A DNA stretch of 64,000 nucleotides from Chryseosolibacter histidinae (GTDB lineage: Bacteria; Bacteroidota; Bacteroidia; Cytophagales; Cyclobacteriaceae): positions 62,001 to 126,000 of the forward strand of contig NZ_JAHESF010000002.1 of NCBI RefSeq assembly GCF_018598225.1. The letters run 5' to 3'. The translations under genes and the position numbers were made by a program. Each line of letters starts with the position of its first letter. Position 1 is the stretch's first letter. This document shows positions 10,401-17,671 of the stretch, piece by piece. The notes under the pieces are model-generated. The model was not told where the DNA came from. It was given only the letters and a program-made list of their open reading frames with translations, and ran no database searches.

Positions 10401-10726
10401 GCCAGCGCTACGTCGATGGCGGTGCGGCCGTTGACCTGGATCTCCTGCGTGGCGTAACCGATAAAGGAGAACACCAGCGTAGCGTCGGAGCCCGCGCTCA
10501 GCGAGTAATTGCCATTGCCGTCAGTAGTTGTACCGTTGGTGGTTCCTTTCACGATGATGTTGACGCCAGGCATGCCTGAGCCATTTTCATCAGCAACTTT
10601 GCCTTTCACGAGGTCTTGTGCGCTAACCTGTATGACCAGGAGCATCAGGGAAAACAAAAGCATCATCCTGGGAACGCCTGAACCTTTCCACAGGCCTGGG
10701 AAATTGAGTAGTAGTACTTCTTTCAT
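7463..10726 (-). CDS. SusC/RagA-family TonB-dependent outer-membrane transporter
   Basis: This is a TonB-dependent channel importing oligosaccharide across the outer membrane with the SusD partner. From ATG 10726 it has 1,087 residues. After a signal peptide ending near VIQVSAQ comes a carboxypeptidase-like regulatory domain (LVKGKVADENGSGMPGVNIIVKGTTNG...FSFIGYATQEI), a TonB-box region (NEVVVVGYGTQ), a plug domain (PLLVVDGIPYSG, MEILKDASATAIYGSRGAGGVILITTKRG) and a 22-strand barrel ending in LFGLNLKF. There is no STN domain and no FecR partner, so regulation by the LacI-type protein at 20546 is more likely; its operator motif lies 179 bp upstream. An upstream in-frame start at 10783 would add 19 residues and spoil the signal peptide. 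Confidence 0.97.
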   Translation of the reverse strand: MKEVLLLNFPGLWKGSGVPRMMLLFSLMLLVIQVSAQDLVKGKVADENGSGMPGVNIIVKGTTNGTTTDGNGNYSLSAGSDATLVFSFIGYATQEIQVNGRTAIDVALAPSVEALNEVVVVGYGTQAKRDITGAITKVESNVLLQTASPNAIDQLKGHAAGVNIVTASAVPGGASQIRIRGNRTMVASSMLSGNSASTDAATADQADAPLLVVDGIPYSGNLNDISSNDIASMEILKDASATAIYGSRGAGGVILITTKRGTEGKVVFTYDAYYGVSKVMDELRVFNGPEYAQFKADAAAGNSTAPNTTAYGLSPAEQAALASGISTNWQKLIYQNAPITNHSLGVAGGSDKSKYSLSAGYFKQGGIIPNQDFTRYTIRSSMDHQLSKRIRLGLTTINAVTYQNLPGGSGVTNGLMRMTPLASPYNDDGTVNLLPQVGQIDGQSINPLTLETKSDAILSRNRRLRTFNSFYGEVDIIKGLKYRANIGLDYWQDKSDGYSGPATYVNTSLLQSQSTASVRNTENYQYTVENLLFYDKTFNDKHKLGLTALYSFQKTHSQGSGLFGIGVPFDYVHNTNLYLAATVSAANPQNAADNPNFFWERGLISYMGRVTYSYDGRYSLTATVRTDGASVLSPGNQYYTYPAFAGAWNLSNEKFMESLAFVSNLKLRAGWGVTASQGINPYSTLGGLGTSAYNFGQGTAGQQGGYTVSNLPNNSLKWQSTSQYNVGIDFGILENRISGAVEVYGQETSDILLPVSLPPSNGAGSTFLNVGKTKGRGVEITLNTVNVKTNSGLTWTTDLNYFFNREEIVQLAAPGQANDIGNGWFVGQPIAVLYDYKKIGIWQTDDPGLAAQTSPVQRAGQIRVLDWNTANAVPGAADYGVPDGRITPDDRMIIGNFQPKFEAGMTNRVAFKNFDLSISVYARMGMKIVVPYLASEPGGANFTGYNFFMQSRQNQLKVDYWTPTNPTNAFPQPDASLGAPLYSSTLSYVDGSFIKCRTINLGYNVPSTLLEKAGITSLRVYVSAVNPFVIWSPFVQDGYGPDPEGNGYGGGVNASGTSNAGTVGRQITVNANNPATRQFLFGLNLKF

Positions 10727-10866
10727 AGTGTAAATTTTAGGGTGAGTAATGGAAACGTTTGCATAAAAGCGGCAAAGCCCCACCCCATCGCACGATGCTT
10801 CAACTCATAGGGTAAAAGGCTGGTGACGCAAAACCGGCTCCGTTCACACTTTTTGCAGGCGCTCTC

Positions 10867-10878
10867 TGAACCGGTTCA
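10867..10878. promoter_or_regulatory. Perfect 12-bp palindrome TGAACCGGTTCA
   Basis: A perfect inverted repeat in the divergent SusC/DUF6807 promoter region, 27 bp from the LacI-type operator. It has the size and central CG of a LacI-family site but a different half-site, so it may bind a second regulator. Confidence 0.45.
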
Positions 10879-10904
10879 CTAAGATCATTTTTTAAAGGAA
10901 ATTA

Positions 10905-10918
10905 TGCAACCGATTGCA
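10905..10918. promoter_or_regulatory. LacI-type operator TGCAACCGATTGCA
   Basis: This is a 14-bp near-perfect palindrome with central CG between the divergent SusC and DUF6807 genes. An identical 14-mer is at 20465-20478, upstream of the LacI-family gene and symporter. A degenerate copy (TGCAACCGATTTAT) is at 10971-10984. It is the probable binding site for the regulator encoded at 20546. Confidence 0.8.
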
Positions 10919-10970
10919 AAGATATTTGTAAATTAATTGATATTTGGCAGTAGCAAGCCACTAATTGTCA

Positions 10971-10984
10971 TGCAACCGATTTAT
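10971..10984. promoter_or_regulatory. Degenerate second LacI-type operator
   Basis: TGCAACCGATTTAT keeps the first nine bases of the operator at 10905, but its second half-site has decayed. It lies just upstream of the DUF6807 start codon. Two sites spaced 66 bp apart could support looping or cooperative binding. Confidence 0.5.
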
Positions 10985-11004
10985 AAAATGGGCCTTTGTA
11001 CAAC

Positions 11005-12276
11005 ATGCTGAATCGCCTTATATTAATGAGTATGATGATCAGATCAGGACTACCCATGCTGCTTTGCCTGCTGGCAACAACCTTTTGCCAGGCCCAGAAA
11101 CCGCTGGCCTCCTTTCAAGTGGATGCCCCATCGCTTACCCTGGAAGTGCCGGTCAGCGTATCCCTCGACAACATCACCCGCCTGCCCGATACAGAGCTTG
11201 CGCTATTTGAAGTGTCCGCCAGCAAAAGAATTCCCCTGCCCTTCCAGATCGCGAGCAGCAACCGCATGCTGCACTGGATCGTGACGCCGAATGCAACGTT
11301 GAAAAAAAGAACTTATGAGCTGGCGCAGCTGAAACAAACATCTGATGCTGCGAAGATGTCACTCACAAAAAACGACGGAGCACTGGTCATCAAAAGCGCG
11401 GACAAAAACCTGCTGCAATACAATTTCAAAACCGTTTACCCGCCACAGGGAGTTGACACTGTTTTTAAACGCAGCGGATTTATTCACCCGCTGTGGTCGC
11501 CAAAAGGACAGTCACTTACCCGCATCCAGCCTCCTGATCACTATCACCATTATGGCATCTGGAATCCATGGACCCATCTGCTTTACAAAGGAGATACACT
11601 CGACCTCTGGAATCTCAATGCAAAAAAAGGCACCGTACGTTTTGCCCATTTTACAGAAACACAGGCTGGTCAGGTCTTCGCGGAGTATGGCGTCCTGCAT
11701 GAGCACGTAGCCTTCAGAAGCACAGGCCATGAAGTGATCATCAACGAGGTGCAGACGGTACGGGTGTACAGGCCCTCGGATCAGCACTACTATATCGCCG
11801 ACATTACCATCAACATGACTTGTGCTGCCGCACCCGTGCTGCTGCTCAAATACCGCTATGGCGGATTGGGATGGCGAACCACGGAACAATGGAACAGGGA
11901 CAATAGCGAGGTGCTCACTTCCGATGGCAAGAACCGCCGCAATGCCGATGGCAGCAAAGCCCGCTGGTGCCTGGTGCAGGGCGCCGTAGATCAGGATCAT
12001 GCCGGCGTGCTGATGATGTCGTCCCCTACCAATTATAACCATCCTGAACCGCTCCGCATATGGCCCGAAGACCAGTACAAACGCGGCGATATGTTTGCTA
12101 ACTTTTCCCCTACAAAAGACAAAGACTGGTTACTGGAACCGGGAAAAAATTACGTCCTTAGATACAGGTTTATCGTTTTCAACGGTCCGTTCACCGAAGC
12201 ACAGTCAGAGGCTGCGTGGCAGAATTTTGCAGCACCCCTGTCTGTCACTGTTAAGAAGAACGGAGGCAGGAACTGA
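11005..12276 (+). CDS. DUF6807 (PmoA-like) secreted protein
   Basis: This 423-residue exported protein starts with MLNRLILMSMM and has a signal peptide ending near TTFCQAQK. The body matches the DUF6807/'PmoA family' found in polysaccharide loci of Bacteroidota and Planctomycetota. Landmarks are GFIHPLWSPKGQSLTRIQPPDHYHHYGIW (the conserved HxxHxG-like histidine cluster at DHYHHYGIW), WNRDNSEVLTSDG, and MMSSPTNYNHPEPLRIWPE. No reaction has been firmly assigned to the family, and the name PmoA is historical. It begins a tight co-directional group with ThuA-like, Gfo/Idh/MocA and a second oxidoreductase, so a role in oxidative sugar processing is inferred. A TTG start at 10996 would add three residues; the ATG is preferred. 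Confidence 0.85.
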   Translation: MLNRLILMSMMIRSGLPMLLCLLATTFCQAQKPLASFQVDAPSLTLEVPVSVSLDNITRLPDTELALFEVSASKRIPLPFQIASSNRMLHWIVTPNATLKKRTYELAQLKQTSDAAKMSLTKNDGALVIKSADKNLLQYNFKTVYPPQGVDTVFKRSGFIHPLWSPKGQSLTRIQPPDHYHHYGIWNPWTHLLYKGDTLDLWNLNAKKGTVRFAHFTETQAGQVFAEYGVLHEHVAFRSTGHEVIINEVQTVRVYRPSDQHYYIADITINMTCAAAPVLLLKYRYGGLGWRTTEQWNRDNSEVLTSDGKNRRNADGSKARWCLVQGAVDQDHAGVLMMSSPTNYNHPEPLRIWPEDQYKRGDMFANFSPTKDKDWLLEPGKNYVLRYRFIVFNGPFTEAQSEAAWQNFAAPLSVTVKKNGGRN

Positions 12277-12299
12277 TACCGGATCTGAAACAAAAAATT

Positions 12300-13160
12300 A
12301 TGCAACAAGCAGAAAGCACCATACGCCAGGTCATGGCACTGATGATCGCGGGCTTTACATTGATCGTCATCACGGCATTTACGCCCGTAGCCATCCAGGA
12401 AAAAGTAAACTGGAAAAAAGTGAACGTGCTGGTCTATACCAAAAACGGGAAAGGTTATGTGCATGAGAATATTCCCTATGCCGTGGAATGTATTAAAAAG
12501 CTCGGCACCCAGCACGGCTTCAAAGTAGATGTTTCCGATACGGCTACGGTGTTCACAACAGAAAACCTGAAACAATATTCGGTGATCATCTTTGCCAGCA
12601 CCAACAACGATGTATTCGATACGGATGCACAGCGACTGGCCTTCAGGCGTTACATCGAAGCGGGCGGCGGATTTGTAGGTATCCACTCCGTGGTGGGCAC
12701 CGAGCGAAACTGGAAATGGTTCAAAGCGCTCGCGGGCGGATCGTTTGTGTGGCATCCGAAATTTCAGCGCTACCGCGTCGTGACCGTAGACCCTGGTCAT
12801 GCTTCGCTGGAAGGAATTCCGCAGGTCTGGGAAAGAGAGGACGAGTGCTACTTTCAGAAAGAGATGAACCCGGCCATTCACACCATTATGGCGCACGACC
12901 TCACCTCCCTGGACGGCAATGACAAAGAGAAGGTGACCACACTCGCGGGACCCTATACCGAGCTGTATCCTGCCGTATGGCATCACAGGTTCGATGGTGG
13001 TTATGTCTGGATCACCGCGCTGGGCCATCACAAAAAAGATTATGAAGATCCCTTGTTCGTAAAGCATCTTCTGAACGGCATCGCTTTTGTTGCGGGGCAG
13101 GTAAAGAAACCTGATCCTGCAAAAGCCTACGCCACCATTAAAGATGAACCTGTCCGGTAA
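12300..13160 (+). CDS. ThuA-domain protein
   Basis: This 286-residue protein has an N-terminal hydrophobic signal (MALMIAGFTLIVITAFTPVA) and then a ThuA/trehalose-utilisation domain, a class I glutamine amidotransferase-like fold. Typical blocks are VNVLVYTKNGKGYVHENIPYAVECIKKLG, IIFASTNNDVFDTDAQRLAFRRYIEAGGGFVGIHSV, NPAIHTIM, and PAVWHHRFDGGYVWITALGHHKKDYEDP. The family is repeatedly found beside Gfo/Idh/MocA oxidoreductases in sugar loci and may handle keto-sugars, but its chemistry here is not established. The gene follows DUF6807 by 23 bp and is followed by a Tat-exported oxidoreductase after 31 bp, indicating one transcript. Confidence 0.9.
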   Translation: MQQAESTIRQVMALMIAGFTLIVITAFTPVAIQEKVNWKKVNVLVYTKNGKGYVHENIPYAVECIKKLGTQHGFKVDVSDTATVFTTENLKQYSVIIFASTNNDVFDTDAQRLAFRRYIEAGGGFVGIHSVVGTERNWKWFKALAGGSFVWHPKFQRYRVVTVDPGHASLEGIPQVWEREDECYFQKEMNPAIHTIMAHDLTSLDGNDKEKVTTLAGPYTELYPAVWHHRFDGGYVWITALGHHKKDYEDPLFVKHLLNGIAFVAGQVKKPDPAKAYATIKDEPVR

Positions 13161-13191
13161 AATATTATAAAAACTTTAACCTGTAATCATC

Positions 13192-14586
13192 ATGCAAAAC
13201 AAGAAGAACCCAAGTTTGTCTCGCAGGGCATTTATCAGGAAAACTACCAAAGGTGCTATCGTTTCTTCGCTTGCGCTGAGTGGCATACCCACCATTGTGC
13301 CGGCCAGTGTGTTCGGGAAGAATGCACCCAGCAACCGCATCAACATCGGCGCCATCGGCACAGGCCGGATCTCACGCGGCCACGACATGCCTGGCGTCTG
13401 GAAATATGATCAGGCGCAGATCGTTGCTGTCTGTGATCTCGACAGCAACCGGGCAAACGACGCAAAGCTGCTGGTGAATGAGTTCTACACAAAAAAAACA
13501 GGCAAACCTTTCGACGGAGTTAAAGTTTATACCGATTACCGCCAGCTGCTGAAGAACAAAGACATCGATGCTGTGATCATCAGCACACCGGACCATTGGC
13601 ACTCGATCATCGGCATCGACGCAGTGGAAGCAGGCAAGGATGTTTACCTGCAGAAGCCCGCATCGCTTACCATTTCAGAAGGCAGGGCCCTGGCCGATGC
13701 TGTAAAACGTACGAAGCGTATTTTACAGATCGGGAGCCAGCAACGCTCTTCACGCCAGTTCCGCTATGCTGCCGAGCTGGTGCGCAACGGCAGGATTGGT
13801 CAGCTTCAGAAAGTTTATATCGGCTTGCCGGGCGATCCGTCAGGAGAAGAAGAACCGGAGATGCCGGTGCCAGCAAACCTCAACTACGATATGTGGCTCG
13901 GATCAACGCCCCAGGTATACTACACGGAAAAACGTGTGCACCCACAGGTCGGCTACGACAGACCGGGATGGCTGCGCTGTGAACAGTTTGGCGCGGGCAT
14001 GATCACCGGCTGGGGCTCGCATCACATAGACTGTGCGCACTGGGCCATGAACACGGAACACTCAGGCCCCATTGAAGTATCCGGATGGGCCGAGTTTCCC
14101 ACCAGCGGTTTGTGGAACGTGCACGGAAAATTCCAGACCGAAGGCCTCTATGAGAATGGTGTGAGAATGATCGTGAGCAACGAGCTTCCGAACGGCATCC
14201 GGTATGAAGGTACCGAAGGCTGGATCTTCGTTACCCGCGGAAATTATCAGGCAACGTCAAGTGATCCTGTCTCAGCTCAAGGCCCCAAGCCATTGGAGGC
14301 CAGCGATCCGAAAATACTCACCTCCGTGATCGGGCCGAACGAAGTGCACCTCTACGAAAGCAATGACCAGCACGGCAACTGGCTCGACAGCATCAAATCG
14401 CGGAAAGAGCCCATCTCACCTGCCGAAACCGGGCACCGCTCCTGCACCACCTGCCTGCTCCACCACATTGTGATGAAGCTGAAGCGCAAGGTCTACTGGG
14501 ATCCTGCCAAAGAGCGGTTCAAGAACGATGATGAAGCTACCGCGATGCTGTCACGGGAGCAACGCAAACCCTATACTATCAATTGA
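13192..14586 (+). CDS. Tat-exported Gfo/Idh/MocA-family oxidoreductase
   Basis: This is an NAD(P)-dependent sugar oxidoreductase of 464 residues, exported folded. It has a twin-arginine signal (SRRAFIRKT at about residue 10, hydrophobic stretch, then cleavage near ASVFGK). The Rossmann motif is INIGAIGTGRISRGHD and the catalytic lysine block is DVYLQKPASLTISEG. A second-half region has WGSHHIDCAHWAMNTEHSGP with the expected active-site histidines. The substrate is unknown, and the locus suggests a uronate- or xylan-derived sugar. The gene is spaced tightly between ThuA and the lipoprotein oxidoreductase at 14613. Confidence 0.93.
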   Translation: MQNKKNPSLSRRAFIRKTTKGAIVSSLALSGIPTIVPASVFGKNAPSNRINIGAIGTGRISRGHDMPGVWKYDQAQIVAVCDLDSNRANDAKLLVNEFYTKKTGKPFDGVKVYTDYRQLLKNKDIDAVIISTPDHWHSIIGIDAVEAGKDVYLQKPASLTISEGRALADAVKRTKRILQIGSQQRSSRQFRYAAELVRNGRIGQLQKVYIGLPGDPSGEEEPEMPVPANLNYDMWLGSTPQVYYTEKRVHPQVGYDRPGWLRCEQFGAGMITGWGSHHIDCAHWAMNTEHSGPIEVSGWAEFPTSGLWNVHGKFQTEGLYENGVRMIVSNELPNGIRYEGTEGWIFVTRGNYQATSSDPVSAQGPKPLEASDPKILTSVIGPNEVHLYESNDQHGNWLDSIKSRKEPISPAETGHRSCTTCLLHHIVMKLKRKVYWDPAKERFKNDDEATAMLSREQRKPYTIN

Positions 14587-14612
14587 TTTTTCATTTAACA
14601 CACATCCATACT

Positions 14613-15986
14613 ATGAGATCACGCTATAGCGTCGTTATTTTATTGTGTCTTTTAATATCCTGTCAGACCACCAAAAAAGAAGAAGAAGTGAAGGAGAATC
14701 ATACCATCCGGCTTGTCACGCTTGACCCGGGCCATTTCCATGCGGCCCTGGTGCAGAAAACCATGTACAGCAATGTAGACTCCGTTGTACACGTTTATGC
14801 GCCGGAAGGAACAGACGTACAGATGCACCTGAAACGCATCGAAGGATTCAATACACGCCCCGAGGACGCTACACGCTGGAACGAGGAAGTTTATACCGGT
14901 GCCGACTATTTCGATAAGATGCTGAAAGAAAAAGCGGGCAACGTTGTTGTGATCTCAGGCAATAACCAGAAAAAAACAGAATACATCAGAAGATCGCTGG
15001 AAGAAGGCATGAACGTGCTGGCCGACAAACCCATGGCCATCAATGCTGCGGGTTTCGCCGACCTGAAACAAGCCTTCGCTACGGCGGGCGCCAAAGGCCT
15101 GCTGCTGTACGATATCATGACAGAACGTTATGAGATCACCACCATGCTGCAGCGCGAGTTCTCATTGCTGCCGGAAGTATTTGGAACCCTCCAGAAAGGA
15201 ACACCACAGGAGCCGGCGGTGACCAAAGAAAGTGTGCACCACTTTTACAAATATGTATCAGGAAGTGTGCTCACGCGTCCGGCGTGGTTTATGGATGTGG
15301 CCCAGCAGGGTGAAGGCATCGTTGACGTTACCACACACCTGGTTGACCTCGTGCAGTGGGAATGTTTCCCTGAACAGGTGATCGACACAACCGAGATCAA
15401 CATCACCAACGCCAGGCGATGGACCACCGGCATGACCAAGAGCCAGTTCAAAGCCATTACCAAGCTCGACGATTTCCCCGACTACCTTAAAAAGGATGTA
15501 AAAGATACCGTGCTGCAGGTGTACAGCAACGGCGCCATCGATTACCAGATCAAAGGTGTCAATGCCCGGGTCTCTGTAACGTGGGCGTATCAGGCTCCCG
15601 AAGGTGCCGGTGATACACATTACTCCATCATGCGCGGAACAAAAGCGAACCTGGTGATCCGCCAGGGTGCGGAGCAGAAATTCAAACCCGTGCTTTACAT
15701 CGAGCCGCTCGCAAAAAAAGATGCGGCTTATGAGAAGCTGCTCGCCGAACAGTTGAAAACCATTCAGGCAAAATTCCCTGGCGTGGAGCTCACACCTTCC
15801 GCCAATGGATGGGAAGTGGTGATCCCCGAAAAATACAAGGAGACTCACGAAGCACACTTCTCACGTGTTACTGAAAAATTCCTGGAATACCTGAGAAGTG
15901 GAATCCTGCCTGCGTGGGAAGTTCCTAATATGATCACGAAGTATTACACGACTACCCGTGCGCTGGAAATAGCGAAGAAGAAATAG
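14613..15986 (+). CDS. Gfo/Idh/MocA-like oxidoreductase lipoprotein
   Basis: This 457-residue protein has a lipoprotein signal (SVVILLCLLISC with Cys, then QTTKKEEE). The NAD-binding half carries RLVTLDPGHFHAALVQKTM and VVVISGNNQKKTEY, and the lysine block reads NVLADKPMAINAAGF, corresponding to the EKP motif. The C-terminal half resembles the 'putative oxidoreductase C-terminal' domain (VDVTTHLVDLVQWECFPEQ, ITKYYTTTRALEIAKKK). It is probably a periplasmic partner of the Tat oxidoreductase just upstream. A TTG at 14583 overlaps the previous stop, but the ATG at 14613 starts the lipoprotein signal properly. The TAG stop is the start of a 7-bp repeat array. Confidence 0.88.
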   Translation: MRSRYSVVILLCLLISCQTTKKEEEVKENHTIRLVTLDPGHFHAALVQKTMYSNVDSVVHVYAPEGTDVQMHLKRIEGFNTRPEDATRWNEEVYTGADYFDKMLKEKAGNVVVISGNNQKKTEYIRRSLEEGMNVLADKPMAINAAGFADLKQAFATAGAKGLLLYDIMTERYEITTMLQREFSLLPEVFGTLQKGTPQEPAVTKESVHHFYKYVSGSVLTRPAWFMDVAQQGEGIVDVTTHLVDLVQWECFPEQVIDTTEINITNARRWTTGMTKSQFKAITKLDDFPDYLKKDVKDTVLQVYSNGAIDYQIKGVNARVSVTWAYQAPEGAGDTHYSIMRGTKANLVIRQGAEQKFKPVLYIEPLAKKDAAYEKLLAEQLKTIQAKFPGVELTPSANGWEVVIPEKYKETHEAHFSRVTEKFLEYLRSGILPAWEVPNMITKYYTTTRALEIAKKK

Positions 15987-16249
15987 TTACCAGTTGCCGG
16001 CTAGCCAGTTGCCGGTTGGTTGGGTTTCAGGTTAGAAGTTTCAGGTTTCAAGTTTTAAAGTTTAAAGTTTAAAGTTATGGTACACAACATACTGAGTTAT
16101 TTGAACAAACTGATGAGTAATGGCTCAGCGTACCTGAGACCCGATACAGCCTTACGCCAGAGCTGCCCTGCAAATCGGCACACCACAACTTTAAACTTTA
16201 AACTTTTAACTTTTAACCGCCGACCGGCAACCGGTAACTGGCAACTGGC
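15985..16249. repeat. Inverted pair of 7-bp arrays spanning the GH10 start region
   Basis: The left arm starts inside the TAG stop of the preceding gene: AGTTACC, AGTTGCC, GGCTAGC, (C)AGTTGCC, GGTTGGT at 15985-16020, then at 16029-16077 seven units from AGGTTAG to AAAGTTA. The right arm at 16187-16249 has nine in-register units (AACTTTA twice, AACTTTT twice, AACCGCC, GACCGGC, AACCGGT, AACTGGC twice), the same two unit types in mirror order. The final left-arm base is the A of the GH10 ATG at 16077, and the whole right arm lies in the GH10 reading frame. Confidence 0.85.
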
Positions 16250-17297
16250 AACGATCCTGGTTGTCACCACTCTCCTCTCCGCCGCCGCACAAGACAACAA
16301 GGGTTTGAAAGACTACTACGCCGGCTACTTCCCGATGGGCGTTGCTGTTTCACCGCAGGTGCTGAAGGGGCCGGAAGCAGAGCTGATCCGCAAACACTTC
16401 AACAGCCTTACTGCGGAGAATGCCATGAAGATGGGACCGATCCACCCGGAAGAGGGTCGTTATAACTGGGCTCCCGCCGACGCTATTGTAAACTTCGCAC
16501 AGGAGAATGGCATGCGAATGCGCGGCCACACACTCTGCTGGCATAACCAGACACCGGACTGGCTGTTCGTGGATAAGGATGGCAAAACCGTCTCCAAGGA
16601 AGTGCTGCTGCAACGGCTCAAAGCGCACATCACCGAAGTGGTAACGCGTTATAAGGGTAAGATCTATGCCTGGGATGTGGTGAACGAGGTGATCGATGAT
16701 AACGACTCGAAGTTCTATCGCGATTCAAAATGGTATTCCATCTGCGGCGAAGACTTCATCGCAAAAGCTTTTCAATACGCCCACGAAGCAGACCCCGATG
16801 CGCTTCTTTTTTACAACGACTACAACACCGAAAGTCCTGGCAAACGCGACCGTATCCACCAGATGGTAACAGCGCTCATCGATAAAGGCGTGCCCATCCA
16901 TGGCATCGGCTTGCAGGGCCACTGGTCCATCTACGAACCTTCCGAAAGGGAACTTCGCTTCTCCATCGACAAATTCGCCGCGCTGGGTCTGAAGGTGCAG
17001 ATCACAGAGCTCGATGTATCCGTTTATCCGTTGGAACACAGCCGGCGTGAGCCCCGCCCCGATGAGCCCAACAAGTTCACTCCCGAGATGGAACAGAAAC
17101 AGATCACACAATACGGAATGATCTTCAGGGTGCTGCGCAATTATAAAGACTCCGTCACCGGTGTCACCTTCTGGAACGTATCTGACAAGCACAGCTGGCT
17201 CGACTCCTTCCCCGTCAGAGACCGGAAAAATTATCCACTGCTCTTCGACCAGAATCTGCAACCGAAAAAGGCTTATTGGAAAGTGGTGAAGTTCTAA
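16077..17297 (+). CDS. Endo-1,4-beta-xylanase, GH10
   Basis: It hydrolyses the beta-1,4-xylan backbone with retention. The catalytic domain runs from about residue 75 to the end: NSLTAENAMKMGPIHPEEGRY, GHTLCWHNQTPDWLF, the acid/base Glu in WDVVNEVIDD, LFYNDYNTE, GIGLQGHWSI, the nucleophile Glu in VQITELDVSVYP, and GVTFWNVSDKHSW. The N terminus is odd. No ATG lies near the hydrophobic signal segment (LATILVVTTLLSAAAQ, residues about 59-74). The frame instead opens at an ATG formed by the last unit of a 7-bp array and reads through a second array (residues about 37-58). The stop codon also lies in an array that starts at 17290. The true start and export efficiency are therefore uncertain; the enzyme assignment is not. 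Confidence 0.95.
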   Translation: MVHNILSYLNKLMSNGSAYLRPDTALRQSCPANRHTTTLNFKLLTFNRRPATGNWQLATILVVTTLLSAAAQDNKGLKDYYAGYFPMGVAVSPQVLKGPEAELIRKHFNSLTAENAMKMGPIHPEEGRYNWAPADAIVNFAQENGMRMRGHTLCWHNQTPDWLFVDKDGKTVSKEVLLQRLKAHITEVVTRYKGKIYAWDVVNEVIDDNDSKFYRDSKWYSICGEDFIAKAFQYAHEADPDALLFYNDYNTESPGKRDRIHQMVTALIDKGVPIHGIGLQGHWSIYEPSERELRFSIDKFAALGLKVQITELDVSVYPLEHSRREPRPDEPNKFTPEMEQKQITQYGMIFRVLRNYKDSVTGVTFWNVSDKHSWLDSFPVRDRKNYPLLFDQNLQPKKAYWKVVKF

Positions 17298-17383
17298 GTT
17301 AAAAGTTAGAAGTTAAAAGTTTAAAGTTGAATCCAGGTTCCCCCAACTTTAAACTTTAAACCTGAAACTTTAAACCTCTAACT
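17290..17383. repeat. Facing 7-bp arrays over the GH10 stop codon
   Basis: Positions 17290-17331 hold six units (AGTTCTA, AGTTAAA, AGTTAGA, AGTTAAA, AGTTTAA, AGTTGAA), the first containing the last codon and stop of GH10. After a 12-bp centre the opposite-strand units run to about 17383 (AACTTTAAACTTTAAACC and onward). The pair can form a long A/T-rich hairpin and may serve as the terminator. Confidence 0.85.
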
Positions 17384-17384
17384 T

Positions 17385-17498
17385 TCATTTTTGCAACTGC
17401 ATCTGCTTACTATCAACGCTCTTGCCATCCACAAGAAGCTGGTAGATATCGCCTGAAAGCACAAAGCGATCAGAAGAGTAACGAAACGTTGGTATAGT
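17385..17498 (-). pseudogene. Remnant C-terminal fragment of an unidentified protein
   Basis: On the minus strand an open frame with no start codon reads TIPTFRYSSDRFVLSGDIYQ followed by LLVDGKSVDSKQMQLQK and TGA. It looks like the tail of a secreted enzyme or binding protein. It lies between an AGTTTAA array on its 3' side and an AGTTGAC array on its 5' side, and a TGA directly precedes it. This suggests the rest of the gene was lost or replaced by repeats. The family cannot be named. Confidence 0.35.
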
Positions 17499-17671
17499 TC
17501 AGTTGACAGTTGACAAATAGGCAGTTGACACGCTCGAAGTTTACATCACGTTCAGGCTACGATGGTCGGTCGCTGTAGATTTTTCCAATCGCAGCTGAGT
17601 GATGAAACAATTCTCCAGGTGTTGTCAATTGCTCTCTTGTCAACTGTCAACTATTCCAGTGGTCAGACGAC
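17494..17671. repeat. Facing AGTTGAC arrays plus half palindromic repeat
   Basis: Forward units at 17501-17507, 17508-17514 and 17523-17529 read AGTTGAC. At 17622-17652 the same unit lies in opposite orientation (two perfect copies and one AATTGAC). Then 17656-17671 (CCAGTGGTCAGACGAC) is one arm of the 50-bp palindromic repeat family, ending at the cupin stop codon. Apart from the remnant at 17385, no gene is visible in the 373-bp gap 17298-17670. Confidence 0.75.

Noticed and set aside
12150-13067. Minus-strand 305-codon frame
   Set aside because: Antisense to the ThuA-domain gene and the end of DUF6807; no motifs.
15985-17383. CRISPR array
   Set aside because: The 7-bp units are contiguous, degenerate and lack spacers, and no cas genes are present.
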